Source: Aquitalea sp. LB_tupeE (GTDB taxonomy: Bacteria > Pseudomonadota > Gammaproteobacteria > Burkholderiales > Chromobacteriaceae). Taken from it: DNA of 47,052 nt. The position numbers and the translations under genes are program-made. The stretch covers positions 1 to 47,052 of the forward strand of contig NZ_JACAXB010000025.1 of NCBI RefSeq assembly GCF_013391415.1. Reading direction: 5' to 3'. The notes below the pieces were generated by a model, which saw nothing but the letters and a program-made list of their open reading frames with translations, ran no database searches and was not told the origin of the DNA. Of this stretch, positions 40,255 to 47,052 are shown one piece after another (the stretch's first letter is position 1; each line of letters opens with the position of its first letter).

Positions 40255-41832
40255 TTAGTTTTTTGTAAAATCGTAGCCGAGTGGTTTTTCAGTCGCACCT
40301 TTAAGCCCACCCCACAAAACACGAGCATGTGCAAAGGTCCCAGCTGGAGCGCCAATTCTGTAATCAGCAACTACGTTAAATGTTTTAGAGTCAAATATTT
40401 TCAAGTGATCGCCCATGTATCCAGCTGCAATATAGAGATACTTACCGTCACGAGTATATTCAGGATAGTTTGTATTTCCACCAACATGAATTTTTCTAAC
40501 TACTTCTAGAGTGGTTTTGTCAATTAGCTCAATGAAGCCATCATCTGTAATGTCAACGACAATGTATGGAGCATTCGGGTGGATCGCTACTGATGCTGTG
40601 GAGTTACTTGTCTTAATTTGCTTAACAAGAGAAAAGTCTTTACCATCCCATACTGTAACAACAGTTCCCTTGCTACAAACACCACCATTGGCAGAAATAT
40701 AAAGTTCTTTTCCATTATTACTTTTAAGCATACCGCCAGAGCCTACATGTGGATTACATCCTGCAGGAATATCGGCAACTTTTTTCTTTTCCTTAAAATC
40801 AATTACAACAATTTTGTCATTGGGTTTGCGATCGGTGAGGAATAGGTAACGTTGGTCTGCTGAGGTAAATGCATCATATAGCCAAGTTGATTTTTCACCA
40901 GGCAATTTTGTATTAATTTTAGTCACAGGCATGTCTGGTTTATTTGGATCAATAAGCCAGACTTCGCCTAGGGTCCGGGCTGCGACTGAAAACTGATTGC
41001 CAACAGCAGAAGCAGTCACAGATGCAGAATAAGATGATATTTCCTTCCCACTCGCATCTGTGCCTTTCAAGTAATATTGTTTGACAGGCTCTAGAGTATC
41101 TGCATTAAGAATCATTACAGCACCCGGAACGATTGAGCCAGCTGCAATCCATTTCCCATCCCATGACACTGCCATAAATGGCCCTGAGATTGCTGTCTTT
41201 ACTTTCCTGACCGCCTTCATTGTATAAAGATCGATTTTATAAATTTCAGAAGTGTCAGTTTTTACATAAGCCCATCTTGGATTAGTAGGGTGGTATCGTA
41301 AAATATGAGGTGCTTTAACAGTTTCAATCTCTGCAACTTTTTTATTTGTCTTTCCGTCAAAGAAAAATATTTTTGATTCTGGCGCTTGAGCATGACGTCC
41401 TCTCCCCATTACCGCCATCAAATCCATGACGTCAGACTTATAGATAGGAGCATTTGGAAGCGTTTTTTCATCAACTAGAATTTCAAGTGATTTCTTTGCA
41501 TCTTCTAGCGTGAAATCTAAATTTTCTGGATTAGTTGTGCGGATGAGTTCTGCAATTGAGCTGATTTCATCTTCACTAAGCTTTCCAACCCATGGAGGCA
41601 TTAGTGTCCCTGGAATACCTGTCTTAATCATTGTGCTAACTGCAGAATTTGATAGCGCTCCCAGTTGCTCCTTCGAGAGTTGGGGAACGAATCTTGTACC
41701 AACCCGGCCACCCTGGTGACAGCCTGCACAGTTATCCATATACAATTTTTTTGCATCAATGCTTTCTGCGCTTGAAACTGCTGAATAGAGTACTGCAATA
41801 CTTAGTGCTAGTATTTGTATTTTACTTTTCAT
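40255..41832 (-). CDS. Atypical cytochrome cd1-like protein (NirS homologue), paralog 2
   Basis: 525 residues from ATG 41832 (AGGAG upstream); 41874 is an upstream alternative. It has a signal peptide, CAGCH heme c motif, LMPPWVGKLSEDE, then the d1 propeller with KAPHILRYHPTNPRWAY carrying the proximal His. The NirS FLHDGG position reads WLYDAF here, again Tyr for His. PAGCNPHVGSGG keeps a His that paralog 1 lacks (PAGCSPLVG), and the second shared Cys is in GGVCSKG. It is collinear with paralog 1 over its whole length. An FNR/DNR box lies upstream. Probably a periplasmic d1 enzyme of altered chemistry. Confidence 0.82.
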   Translation of the reverse strand: MKSKIQILALSIAVLYSAVSSAESIDAKKLYMDNCAGCHQGGRVGTRFVPQLSKEQLGALSNSAVSTMIKTGIPGTLMPPWVGKLSEDEISSIAELIRTTNPENLDFTLEDAKKSLEILVDEKTLPNAPIYKSDVMDLMAVMGRGRHAQAPESKIFFFDGKTNKKVAEIETVKAPHILRYHPTNPRWAYVKTDTSEIYKIDLYTMKAVRKVKTAISGPFMAVSWDGKWIAAGSIVPGAVMILNADTLEPVKQYYLKGTDASGKEISSYSASVTASAVGNQFSVAARTLGEVWLIDPNKPDMPVTKINTKLPGEKSTWLYDAFTSADQRYLFLTDRKPNDKIVVIDFKEKKKVADIPAGCNPHVGSGGMLKSNNGKELYISANGGVCSKGTVVTVWDGKDFSLVKQIKTSNSTASVAIHPNAPYIVVDITDDGFIELIDKTTLEVVRKIHVGGNTNYPEYTRDGKYLYIAAGYMGDHLKIFDSKTFNVVADYRIGAPAGTFAHARVLWGGLKGATEKPLGYDFTKN

Positions 41833-41914
41833 GTGAGCTACTCCTAAGTTACGGGTTACCTGCAGTCGTATCATACAGACAGTATTTGCATTGAAATGGA
41901 TACGGATTCTAGTT

Positions 41915-41953
41915 GCAATATGGGTACACTTTGATTGATTTGATGCAGATCAA
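41915..41953 (-). promoter_or_regulatory. FNR/DNR box upstream of cd1-like paralog 2
   Basis: TTGAT-GCAG-ATCAA (41940-41953) is a perfect consensus. On the minus strand a CATATT -10 candidate lies about 18 bases further on, near the class II spacing. It predicts induction under low oxygen or NO, presumably by an FNR/DNR-type factor such as the one at 466. Confidence 0.8.
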
Positions 41954-41989
41954 ATTCAATATTTTCGTATTTTAATTATAAAAATTAAG

Positions 41990-43447
41990 TTATTTCATGC
42001 ATGATTTTAAATGTTTCATGAGTGCTGAGCCGAGATTGTCGATTTCGTTTAGTGATACTCCACCATATCCAATTACTAGTATTTTTTTAAAGTTACTATT
42101 GATTTTGCAATTTGAGATCATTTCGACAGTGTAGATAATAATATTTTCGTCAAGCAACTTGCTCAGTAGGAGATCAGTATCTATAGTTGATGATGACAAG
42201 TCCCAATTTAAGTATGTTCCTGAGTTATATCCAGTCAATGTTCCGCCGCAATTTTCTAAGATATTAATTAATTTATTTCTTTTTGTGAGTAACTCTCTTC
42301 TTAGTATTTTGTAGTGTTTGTCATATGCGTTGGTGGTTAATAAGTTTGCTAGAATATTCTGATTTATAATTGAATTACTTGCGGTAATTAAACTTTTAAT
42401 GGATGCTATTTTTGTTATTATATCTTTGTTTGCGATTATATATCCAATTCTATATGCTGGGCCTAGTGTGCTGGTAAATGAGTTTATATGAATTGTATTG
42501 TTTGGTATTAGGGAGATAAATGATGCTGGTGTCGTGTATTGATAAAGAGGATCTGTATCATAATAATTTTCAATTATTAAAGAACCACTGGCCGATACTG
42601 ATTCGGCTATTCTGACTTTATCAACTTCACTTATGGAGTGACCTAACGGGAACTGTTTTGCAGGGGTTGTAAAGATTGTTGCTGATCCTGCGGTATTTAT
42701 TGTAGAAATATAGCTTTCAACGTCACTGCTATCGCAGTGTATTGAATTAATGTTCAATAGTTTAAATAAATTTTCTAAACCAATGTAGCCAGGTTTTTCA
42801 GAAATGAAATTGGTATGATCTGACTTGGTTAAGTGGGTTATAAGTGTAAGTGATTCTTGTGAGCCACTTGTTATTAAAATTTGTCTCTCATCACAAATGA
42901 TGTTATTTTTATAGTGAACTAATTTAGCAATTTCTCTTCGCAGACTTAAATTGCCGCAAGGATCAGCATAGTTCTTTAAATCTTCACCAGTGACTGGGAT
43001 GTGGTTATTTGTAATTTTGTTAAGGGTCGCAATAAAATCTACCTCCATTTTTATTTCGCCGATTCGAAAGTCAATTTTACTATTTACTTTAATATTCTTG
43101 CTTCTGCCAAGACTGTCATTCATGTGTATTTTTAATTTTCTAAATTCATTATTCTTCGTTACTCTCCTTGAATTAGTGATGATTGGTAGCTCTGTTGCAA
43201 CTGTTGCCGCTTTTCCCGTTGTGGTTTCTATATAGCCTTCTAGTATCAGTTGTTGGTAGGTATGTATTACTGTGTTTATCGATATTCCCAATTGGGCGGA
43301 TAGTTTTCTTATCGATGGCAGCTTGTCGCCTGGATTAATTTTATTATTTACGATTAGCTCTTGTATTATTTTAAATAATTGGTCATGCAGCTTTTGTTTT
43401 GAATTTCTTAATATTCTACTTGGCAATAAATATGTTTCGAAGTTCAT
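41990..43447 (-). CDS. MocR/PdxR-type GntR regulator with aminotransferase domain
   Basis: About 485 residues from ATG 43447. A GntR winged helix (DKLPSIRKLSAQLGISINTVIHTYQQLILEGYI; landmark: GISINTV) is joined to an aminotransferase-like domain (SGSQESLTLITHL, SEKPGYIGLENL, SFTSTLGPAYRIGY). In the PLP-lysine motif, where MocR1 has FSKILAPALR, this protein reads FTSTLGPAYR, so the lysine appears replaced by threonine. If so it may not form the internal aldimine. Much lower GC than MocR1. Its target is probably the cd1-like unit downstream. Confidence 0.82.
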   Translation of the reverse strand: MNFETYLLPSRILRNSKQKLHDQLFKIIQELIVNNKINPGDKLPSIRKLSAQLGISINTVIHTYQQLILEGYIETTTGKAATVATELPIITNSRRVTKNNEFRKLKIHMNDSLGRSKNIKVNSKIDFRIGEIKMEVDFIATLNKITNNHIPVTGEDLKNYADPCGNLSLRREIAKLVHYKNNIICDERQILITSGSQESLTLITHLTKSDHTNFISEKPGYIGLENLFKLLNINSIHCDSSDVESYISTINTAGSATIFTTPAKQFPLGHSISEVDKVRIAESVSASGSLIIENYYDTDPLYQYTTPASFISLIPNNTIHINSFTSTLGPAYRIGYIIANKDIITKIASIKSLITASNSIINQNILANLLTTNAYDKHYKILRRELLTKRNKLINILENCGGTLTGYNSGTYLNWDLSSSTIDTDLLLSKLLDENIIIYTVEMISNCKINSNFKKILVIGYGGVSLNEIDNLGSALMKHLKSCMK

Positions 43448-43461
43448 ATTGTAGCTTTCAA

Positions 43462-43491
43462 TTAAAAAAAAGGGTGCTCGAGGCACCCTTT
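43462..43491 (-). terminator. Terminator/attenuator just before the second MocR gene
   Basis: On the minus strand AAAGGGTGC-CTCGA-GCACCCTTT is followed by a long T run, ending about 15 bases before the ATG at 43447. No gene lies upstream on that strand for at least 300 bp. It either ends a lost gene or attenuates the MocR leader. Confidence 0.7.
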
Positions 43492-43747
43492 AACATATAA
43501 ACAGAGGAAATGTTCATAAGAGAACAAGAGTATTATCCCGCTAAGAAAAATATGACGGTAGTGCCAATTTTACCTTGTTGTTAGATCCAGTTTTCGTGGG
43601 GTAAGTGTTGTCGATGCATTTTTTTTACATCAATTAATCGTCATTTCTTTGTTCTAAAATTAATAATTTATTATGCGGCGTTGATGTTATGCACGCTGGT
43701 AGCTATACAAATCAATTGCATGACTTATTTTTGGCTTTGTTAATGGT
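43492..43747. other. Non-coding gap before the IS110-family element
   Basis: No gene found. It is AT-rich and contains nothing recognisable beyond a T-rich tract near 43620. Confidence 0.4.
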
Positions 43748-44960
43748 ATGGACGCTCCCCCCTGACCGGCTTGCCCGGTGAGATAGTCGATGTGTCACTT
43801 ACAAAGGAGCCCACCATGACAATCAAGACCATTGGCCTGGATCTAGCCAAACAAGTCTTCCAGGTTCATGCCGTCGATGAGCGCGGTCAGGTTGTAATGA
43901 AGAAACAGCTTGCGCGTGCAAAACTGGCTGCTTTCTTTGCCAACCTCCCACCTTGCCTGGTCGGTATGGAGGCTTGTTCGAGCGCGCATTTCTGGGCTAT
44001 CAAGCTGGCCAGGTTTGGACATGATGTTCGCCTGATGGCCCCCCAATTCGTTAAGCCTTACGTCAAAGGTAGTAAGACCGACCATGTGGATGCCGAGGCG
44101 ATTTGCGAAGCAGTACAGCGGCCAAGCATGCGGTTTGTCCCTATCAAACAACCGGAGCAGCAAGCTCTTTTGGCACTACACCGTGCAAGACAGGGATTCG
44201 TGAAAGCCAGAACCGCTCAGGCTAACCAGTTACGTGGCTTGCTGGCTGAGTTTGGCATCATCATTCCCCAAGGCATTTCCAAGCTGTTCCAGCAGTTGCC
44301 AATACTCATGGAGGATGCCGAGCATGGTTTGCCAGGCATGATGCGTGAGCTGGTATGCAGATTGGCAGCGCATTTGCGCTTGCTCGACAGCCAAGCCAAG
44401 GAGTTGGAGCAACGTATCGAACAATGGCATCGCCAATCCGAATCATCACGCCGGTTGGCCGCAATTCCTGGCATAGGACCGATTACAGCGACAGCATTGG
44501 TTGCTAGCGTCGGGAATGCACATGCATTCGAGAATGGGCGTCAACTTGCTGCCTGGCTTGGACTGGTTCCCAGGCAACACTCCAGTGGCGGTAAGCCCGT
44601 ACTGCTTGGTATTAGTAAACGAGGAGATGTGTATCTGCGAACGCTGTTAATTCATGGTGCGCGAGCGGTCATCGCGCACGCAGAACATCGTATCCAGGAT
44701 GGTACGAACTGGCTGAGTCGCCTGCTGAGCAGGCGTAATCGTAATGTGGCGACAGTCGCATTGGCCAACAAGAATGCACGGATAGTATGGACATTGCTGA
44801 CCAGTGGCCGCGATTTCGAGTCAGGGCATCTTTCATTCCCGGCAGTAGCATGATTTGAACAGATAGACATACGAAGATTTACCCACCGATTGCCGCAGCG
44901 ATCATGCAGTGATGGCGAGACAGGTCAGACCGTAGCTGAGTAAACCTGCTTGTGCTTGGC
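43748..44960 (+). mobile_element. IS110-family (IS1111 group) insertion sequence
   Basis: The left end GTATGGACGCTCCCCCCTGACC is shared with the fragment at 15779. The right limit is uncertain; CTTGGCACCTCGAG near 44957 recurs at 46974, so that sequence may be near an end or an insertion hotspot. The single transposase gene is intact. Confidence 0.7.
43816..44853 (+). CDS. IS110-family transposase
   Basis: 345 residues from ATG 43816 (AAAGGAGCC upstream). The N-terminal RuvC-like DEDD domain shows GLDLAKQVFQVHAVD, VGMEACSSAHFWA and the KTDHVDAEAI motif. The C-terminal transposase_20 domain shows AAIPGIGPITATALVASVG, WLGLVPRQHSSGGKP and ISKRGDVYLRTLLIHGARA. It appears full length and could be active. 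The C-terminal part resembles the remnant at 33191-33776. Confidence 0.93.
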   Translation: MTIKTIGLDLAKQVFQVHAVDERGQVVMKKQLARAKLAAFFANLPPCLVGMEACSSAHFWAIKLARFGHDVRLMAPQFVKPYVKGSKTDHVDAEAICEAVQRPSMRFVPIKQPEQQALLALHRARQGFVKARTAQANQLRGLLAEFGIIIPQGISKLFQQLPILMEDAEHGLPGMMRELVCRLAAHLRLLDSQAKELEQRIEQWHRQSESSRRLAAIPGIGPITATALVASVGNAHAFENGRQLAAWLGLVPRQHSSGGKPVLLGISKRGDVYLRTLLIHGARAVIAHAEHRIQDGTNWLSRLLSRRNRNVATVALANKNARIVWTLLTSGRDFESGHLSFPAVA

Positions 44961-45111
44961 ACCTCGAGTGCACTTTGTTGTTCAGGTCTTGGCTAGCGGA
45001 ATTCCATCAGGGACAGAGATACGTTGTCTCATTAAAGTCCGGATATATGGCTGCAATCGACTCTGACTCATTACCCCTCATGAGCGCTTGGCAAAATGGG
45101 AGCGTCCATAT
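44961..45111. other. Short unexplained stretch with transposase-like remnant
   Basis: An open frame (RSWLAEFHQGQRYVVSLKSG) has no recognisable domain or start site. It is probably decayed DNA between two IS elements. Confidence 0.3.
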
Positions 45112-46142
45112 ATGCACAAATCAGCAGCAGCTCGAACTACCCCCATCTCCAGACGGACTTATCCCATGCGGACCGTTTGCGGTGTGCCCAAGGCTGGAAA
45201 GCGATTTAGAATCGTTGTACAGATTTTAAGCTCCGCCACCTGCCGGTCAAAGTTCCGCGACTTGACGCAGTCTGGCAGCAATTTGAAATAGTGTATCTTC
45301 GTTTCGACCAAGCTGCGGCGATGGTAGCCACTCCACTTTTCCAGAGTGTGCGCCCCAGATACTTCACCGAGCGTAGCGATTCATTACGAGCCTGATTGCC
45401 CTGTGAATTCCCTTTCCAGAATTGGCCATTTCGACCTGGGGGAATGATGGCTGCCGCCCCGTGCTCTGCAATCGTTGCGTGACATAGGTGTGTGTCGTAC
45501 GCTCCATCCGTGGTCATCGTCACCAGTCCCTCTGCCGCCGGAATTTGCGATAGCAGCTCTGGCAGCATCGTGGCATCGCCGGTGCGATTGTCGGTCACTT
45601 CCATTACTCGGATTTCCAGCGTTTGCGCATCAATTCCCAGATGCAGCTTGCGCCATTGGCGGCGGTAGTCAGTGCCATGCTTTTTCACCTTCCATTCGCT
45701 TTCACCCATCATCTTGATGCCGGTGCTATCCATTAGCAGATGCAAGCAACCTTGTTTTTTCTGCACCGGAATGCACACTTGCAGGTCCTTCTGGCGGTGG
45801 GAAAGTGTACTGAAGTCGGGGACGGCCCAGTCAAGCCCAGCCAGGCGCAGCATGCTTTCGACGATACCGGTGGCTTGCCGTAGCGCCAGGCCAAACAGGC
45901 ATTTGATGGTGAGACAGAACTGGATGGCAGCATCGGAGAAAGTGGGCTGCCGTCCCCGTTTGCTGGTAGCCGGTAGCCGGAGCCAACCAGTTCATGCCTT
46001 TGTCGAGCCAGAGAAGGAGTTGCCCGTGTGTTTGAGGGACTGGTTGTAGGACTGCGAGTTGATAGTTTGGTACTTGGGGGGGAGGGGCTTGCTCATGCGG
46101 TCATTCTACTGGACGGGCGTAAGCCCTGATTTGTGTAACACA
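45112..46142 (-). mobile_element. IS5-family insertion sequence, copy 2
   Basis: Almost identical to copy 1, with the same transposase frameshifts. The left end is damaged: only ATGCACAAATCAG of the terminal repeat remains, followed by divergent bases. The right end CTGATTTGTGTAACACAG is mutated as well. It is likely immobile. Confidence 0.85.
45206..46096 (-). pseudogene. IS5 transposase, frameshifted (second copy)
   Basis: Same broken frames as at 33786-34768, with one visible amino-acid difference (GRTLWKSG versus GRTLRKSG) and a few silent changes. The main frame (45206-45853) holds HLLMDSTGIKMMG and TDGAYDT. Confidence 0.8.
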
Positions 46143-46554
46143 GCTCTTCGGATATGCCAATTTAAAATGCGGGCCTTACATCTGTAATATTTCATACAGC
46201 CAATTATGGTTCATGCCTCTATAAAATTTGCATTAATTTTCCGACCAATCTGTGACATTTAGCGATAGTTATTCGATATAATCCAGCCTTACAGTCGAGA
46301 GTGTGACAAAATTTTACAAAATATTGGCCACTTCAATATGTCTTGCGTAGCAACCTTTCATTGCGATGATCTTCTATGCGTATGGTTTAATGGGGTACAG
46401 TAGCCTTGGTGCTGTCATGCTTGATGTGTTGGTGAATGAGGTTGTTTTCAGGTCAATGCGTCCAGATGTAAATTCGATCATCTAAATTTTTTTGTTAAAG
46501 TAATTATTTTCCAGTAGACTGAAATGCATAAGATCCCTCGCTACGGAGAATAAG
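46143..46554. other. Promoter region of the H-NS-type gene
   Basis: No gene found. AT-rich, with CGATATAATCC (46278-46288) as a -10 candidate, which would give a leader near 260 bases. A short ACGGAGAATAAG ribosome-binding region precedes the ATG at 46555. No operator was identified. Confidence 0.4.
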
Positions 46555-46863
46555 ATGAATTTGTCTGAACTGAGCTTTACCCAACTGCAAGAACTGCACG
46601 TAAAAGTTACTGAGGCCATCGAACGGCAACAGGCTGCCGTTAAGGCAGATGCAAAGAAACAGATCCTTGAGCTCGCTAAGGCATATGGCCTGAGCCTGGA
46701 TGAAGTCTTGATCAAATCTGCTCCGGCGGCTCGTAAAACCGTTGAAGCCAAGTATCGTAATCCGAACGATGCTTCGCAAACCTGGACCGGCCGTGGTCGT
46801 AAGCCGGCATGGGTTCAAGCACAGCTGGATGAAGGATTTAGCCTGGAAGATCTGGCAATCTGA
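46555..46863 (+). CDS. H-NS-family nucleoid protein
   Basis: 102 residues. The N-terminal oligomerisation coiled coil (LSFTQLQELHVKVTEAIERQ) is followed by a linker and a C-terminal AT-hook-like DNA-binding domain with YRNPNDASQTWTGRGRKPAWV, the H-NS signature QTWTGRGRKP. It silences AT-rich, horizontally acquired DNA. Its codon use is more GC-rich and regular than the island. It may be a resident chromosomal gene marking the right edge, or an island-borne H-NS. Confidence 0.9.
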   Translation: MNLSELSFTQLQELHVKVTEAIERQQAAVKADAKKQILELAKAYGLSLDEVLIKSAPAARKTVEAKYRNPNDASQTWTGRGRKPAWVQAQLDEGFSLEDLAI

Positions 46864-46878
46864 TTTTTGGCTACATTA

Positions 46879-46912
46879 AAAAAGAGCGCTTCTACGTAAG
46901 CGCTCTTTTTGC
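46879..46912 (+). terminator. Terminator after the H-NS-type gene
   Basis: AAAGAGCGCTT-CTACGT-AAGCGCTCTTTTT: a 10-bp stem with an A-tract before and a T-tract after, so it works in both directions. Sequence from 46913 to the window end has no recognised gene; GTTGAAATATTGGCACCTCGAG at 46962-46983 resembles the bases near 44957. Confidence 0.9.
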
Positions 46913-47052
46913 ATTCAGCCAAAGAAATACTTCGTCTGAGTACTTATAGACTGTTAACAGGCTGTTGAAATATTGGCACCTCGAGCACCGATCAGCGACG
47001 ATACTGACAAATACTCAAGCCGTAAGGATGCAAGATGCGTGGAGCGGACGGT

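Noticed and set aside
44975-45229. 84-codon open frame beside IS5 copy 2
   Set aside because: It runs into the IS5 end in antisense and has no domain support.

Overview
The window looks like an AT-rich accessory region of a beta-proteobacterium. A Neisseriales-type host is my best guess, from the H-NS protein at the right end, an ArgP-type LysR regulator, fused nir genes and many IS3/IS5/IS110 elements. No rRNA, tRNA, CRISPR array or replication origin was seen.

Left part (1-9.4 kb): a Crp/DNR-like regulator and an XRE-cupin regulator come first. They are followed by a PLP-dependent Cys/Met-type gamma-lyase, an AraC/GlxA-type regulator, an unknown small protein, homoserine dehydrogenase, an aldehyde dehydrogenase, a DapA-family lyase and an Lrp-type regulator. 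gamma-Lyase plus homoserine dehydrogenase plus aldehyde dehydrogenase matches the canavanine route described in Pseudomonas and Rhizobiales: canavanine -> hydroxyguanidine + homoserine -> aspartate semialdehyde -> aspartate. The same window carries a stand-alone B3/B4 tRNA-editing protein (31.8-32.5 kb, CtdA-like), a Gdx/SugE-type guanidinium exporter (18.6 kb), ArgP and two LysE-type exporters, which supports this reading.

Centre (10.6-30.3 kb): two c-type cytochromes and an unusual cytochrome cd1-like protein, then nirE, argP, an IS graveyard, a Gdx operon, and a heme d1 operon nirC-nirF-nirDL-nirGH-nirJ-nirN. A LysE exporter, a defective IS3 copy and cysG follow. Right part (30-44 kb): DUF4202, PaiB, the CtdA-like gene with a divergent XRE-cupin, IS110 and IS5 debris, and a MocR/DapA-family/LysE unit. 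Next come a decayed nirC interrupted by an IS3 element, a second cytochrome plus cd1-like pair, and a second MocR. The right end has an intact IS110-family element, a second IS5 copy and H-NS.

The most interesting content is threefold. (1) Two cd1-like paralogs keep the c-heme and the proximal d1 histidine. They have Tyr where NirS has a catalytic His, and share a Cys pair. A full d1 pathway is present but no canonical NirS is visible. (2) An identical promoter layout (GGTCA-N6-TGACC, 16 bp, TTGACT, 17 bp, TAnnCT) precedes the regulators, the gamma-lyase and the Gdx operon. A fourth operator copy has been cut off by an IS. (3) FNR/DNR boxes precede the d1 operon and one cd1-like gene. My inference is a guanidino-compound (canavanine/hydroxyguanidine) metabolism linked to an anaerobic, heme-d1-dependent N-O redox enzyme. 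That link rests on context only.
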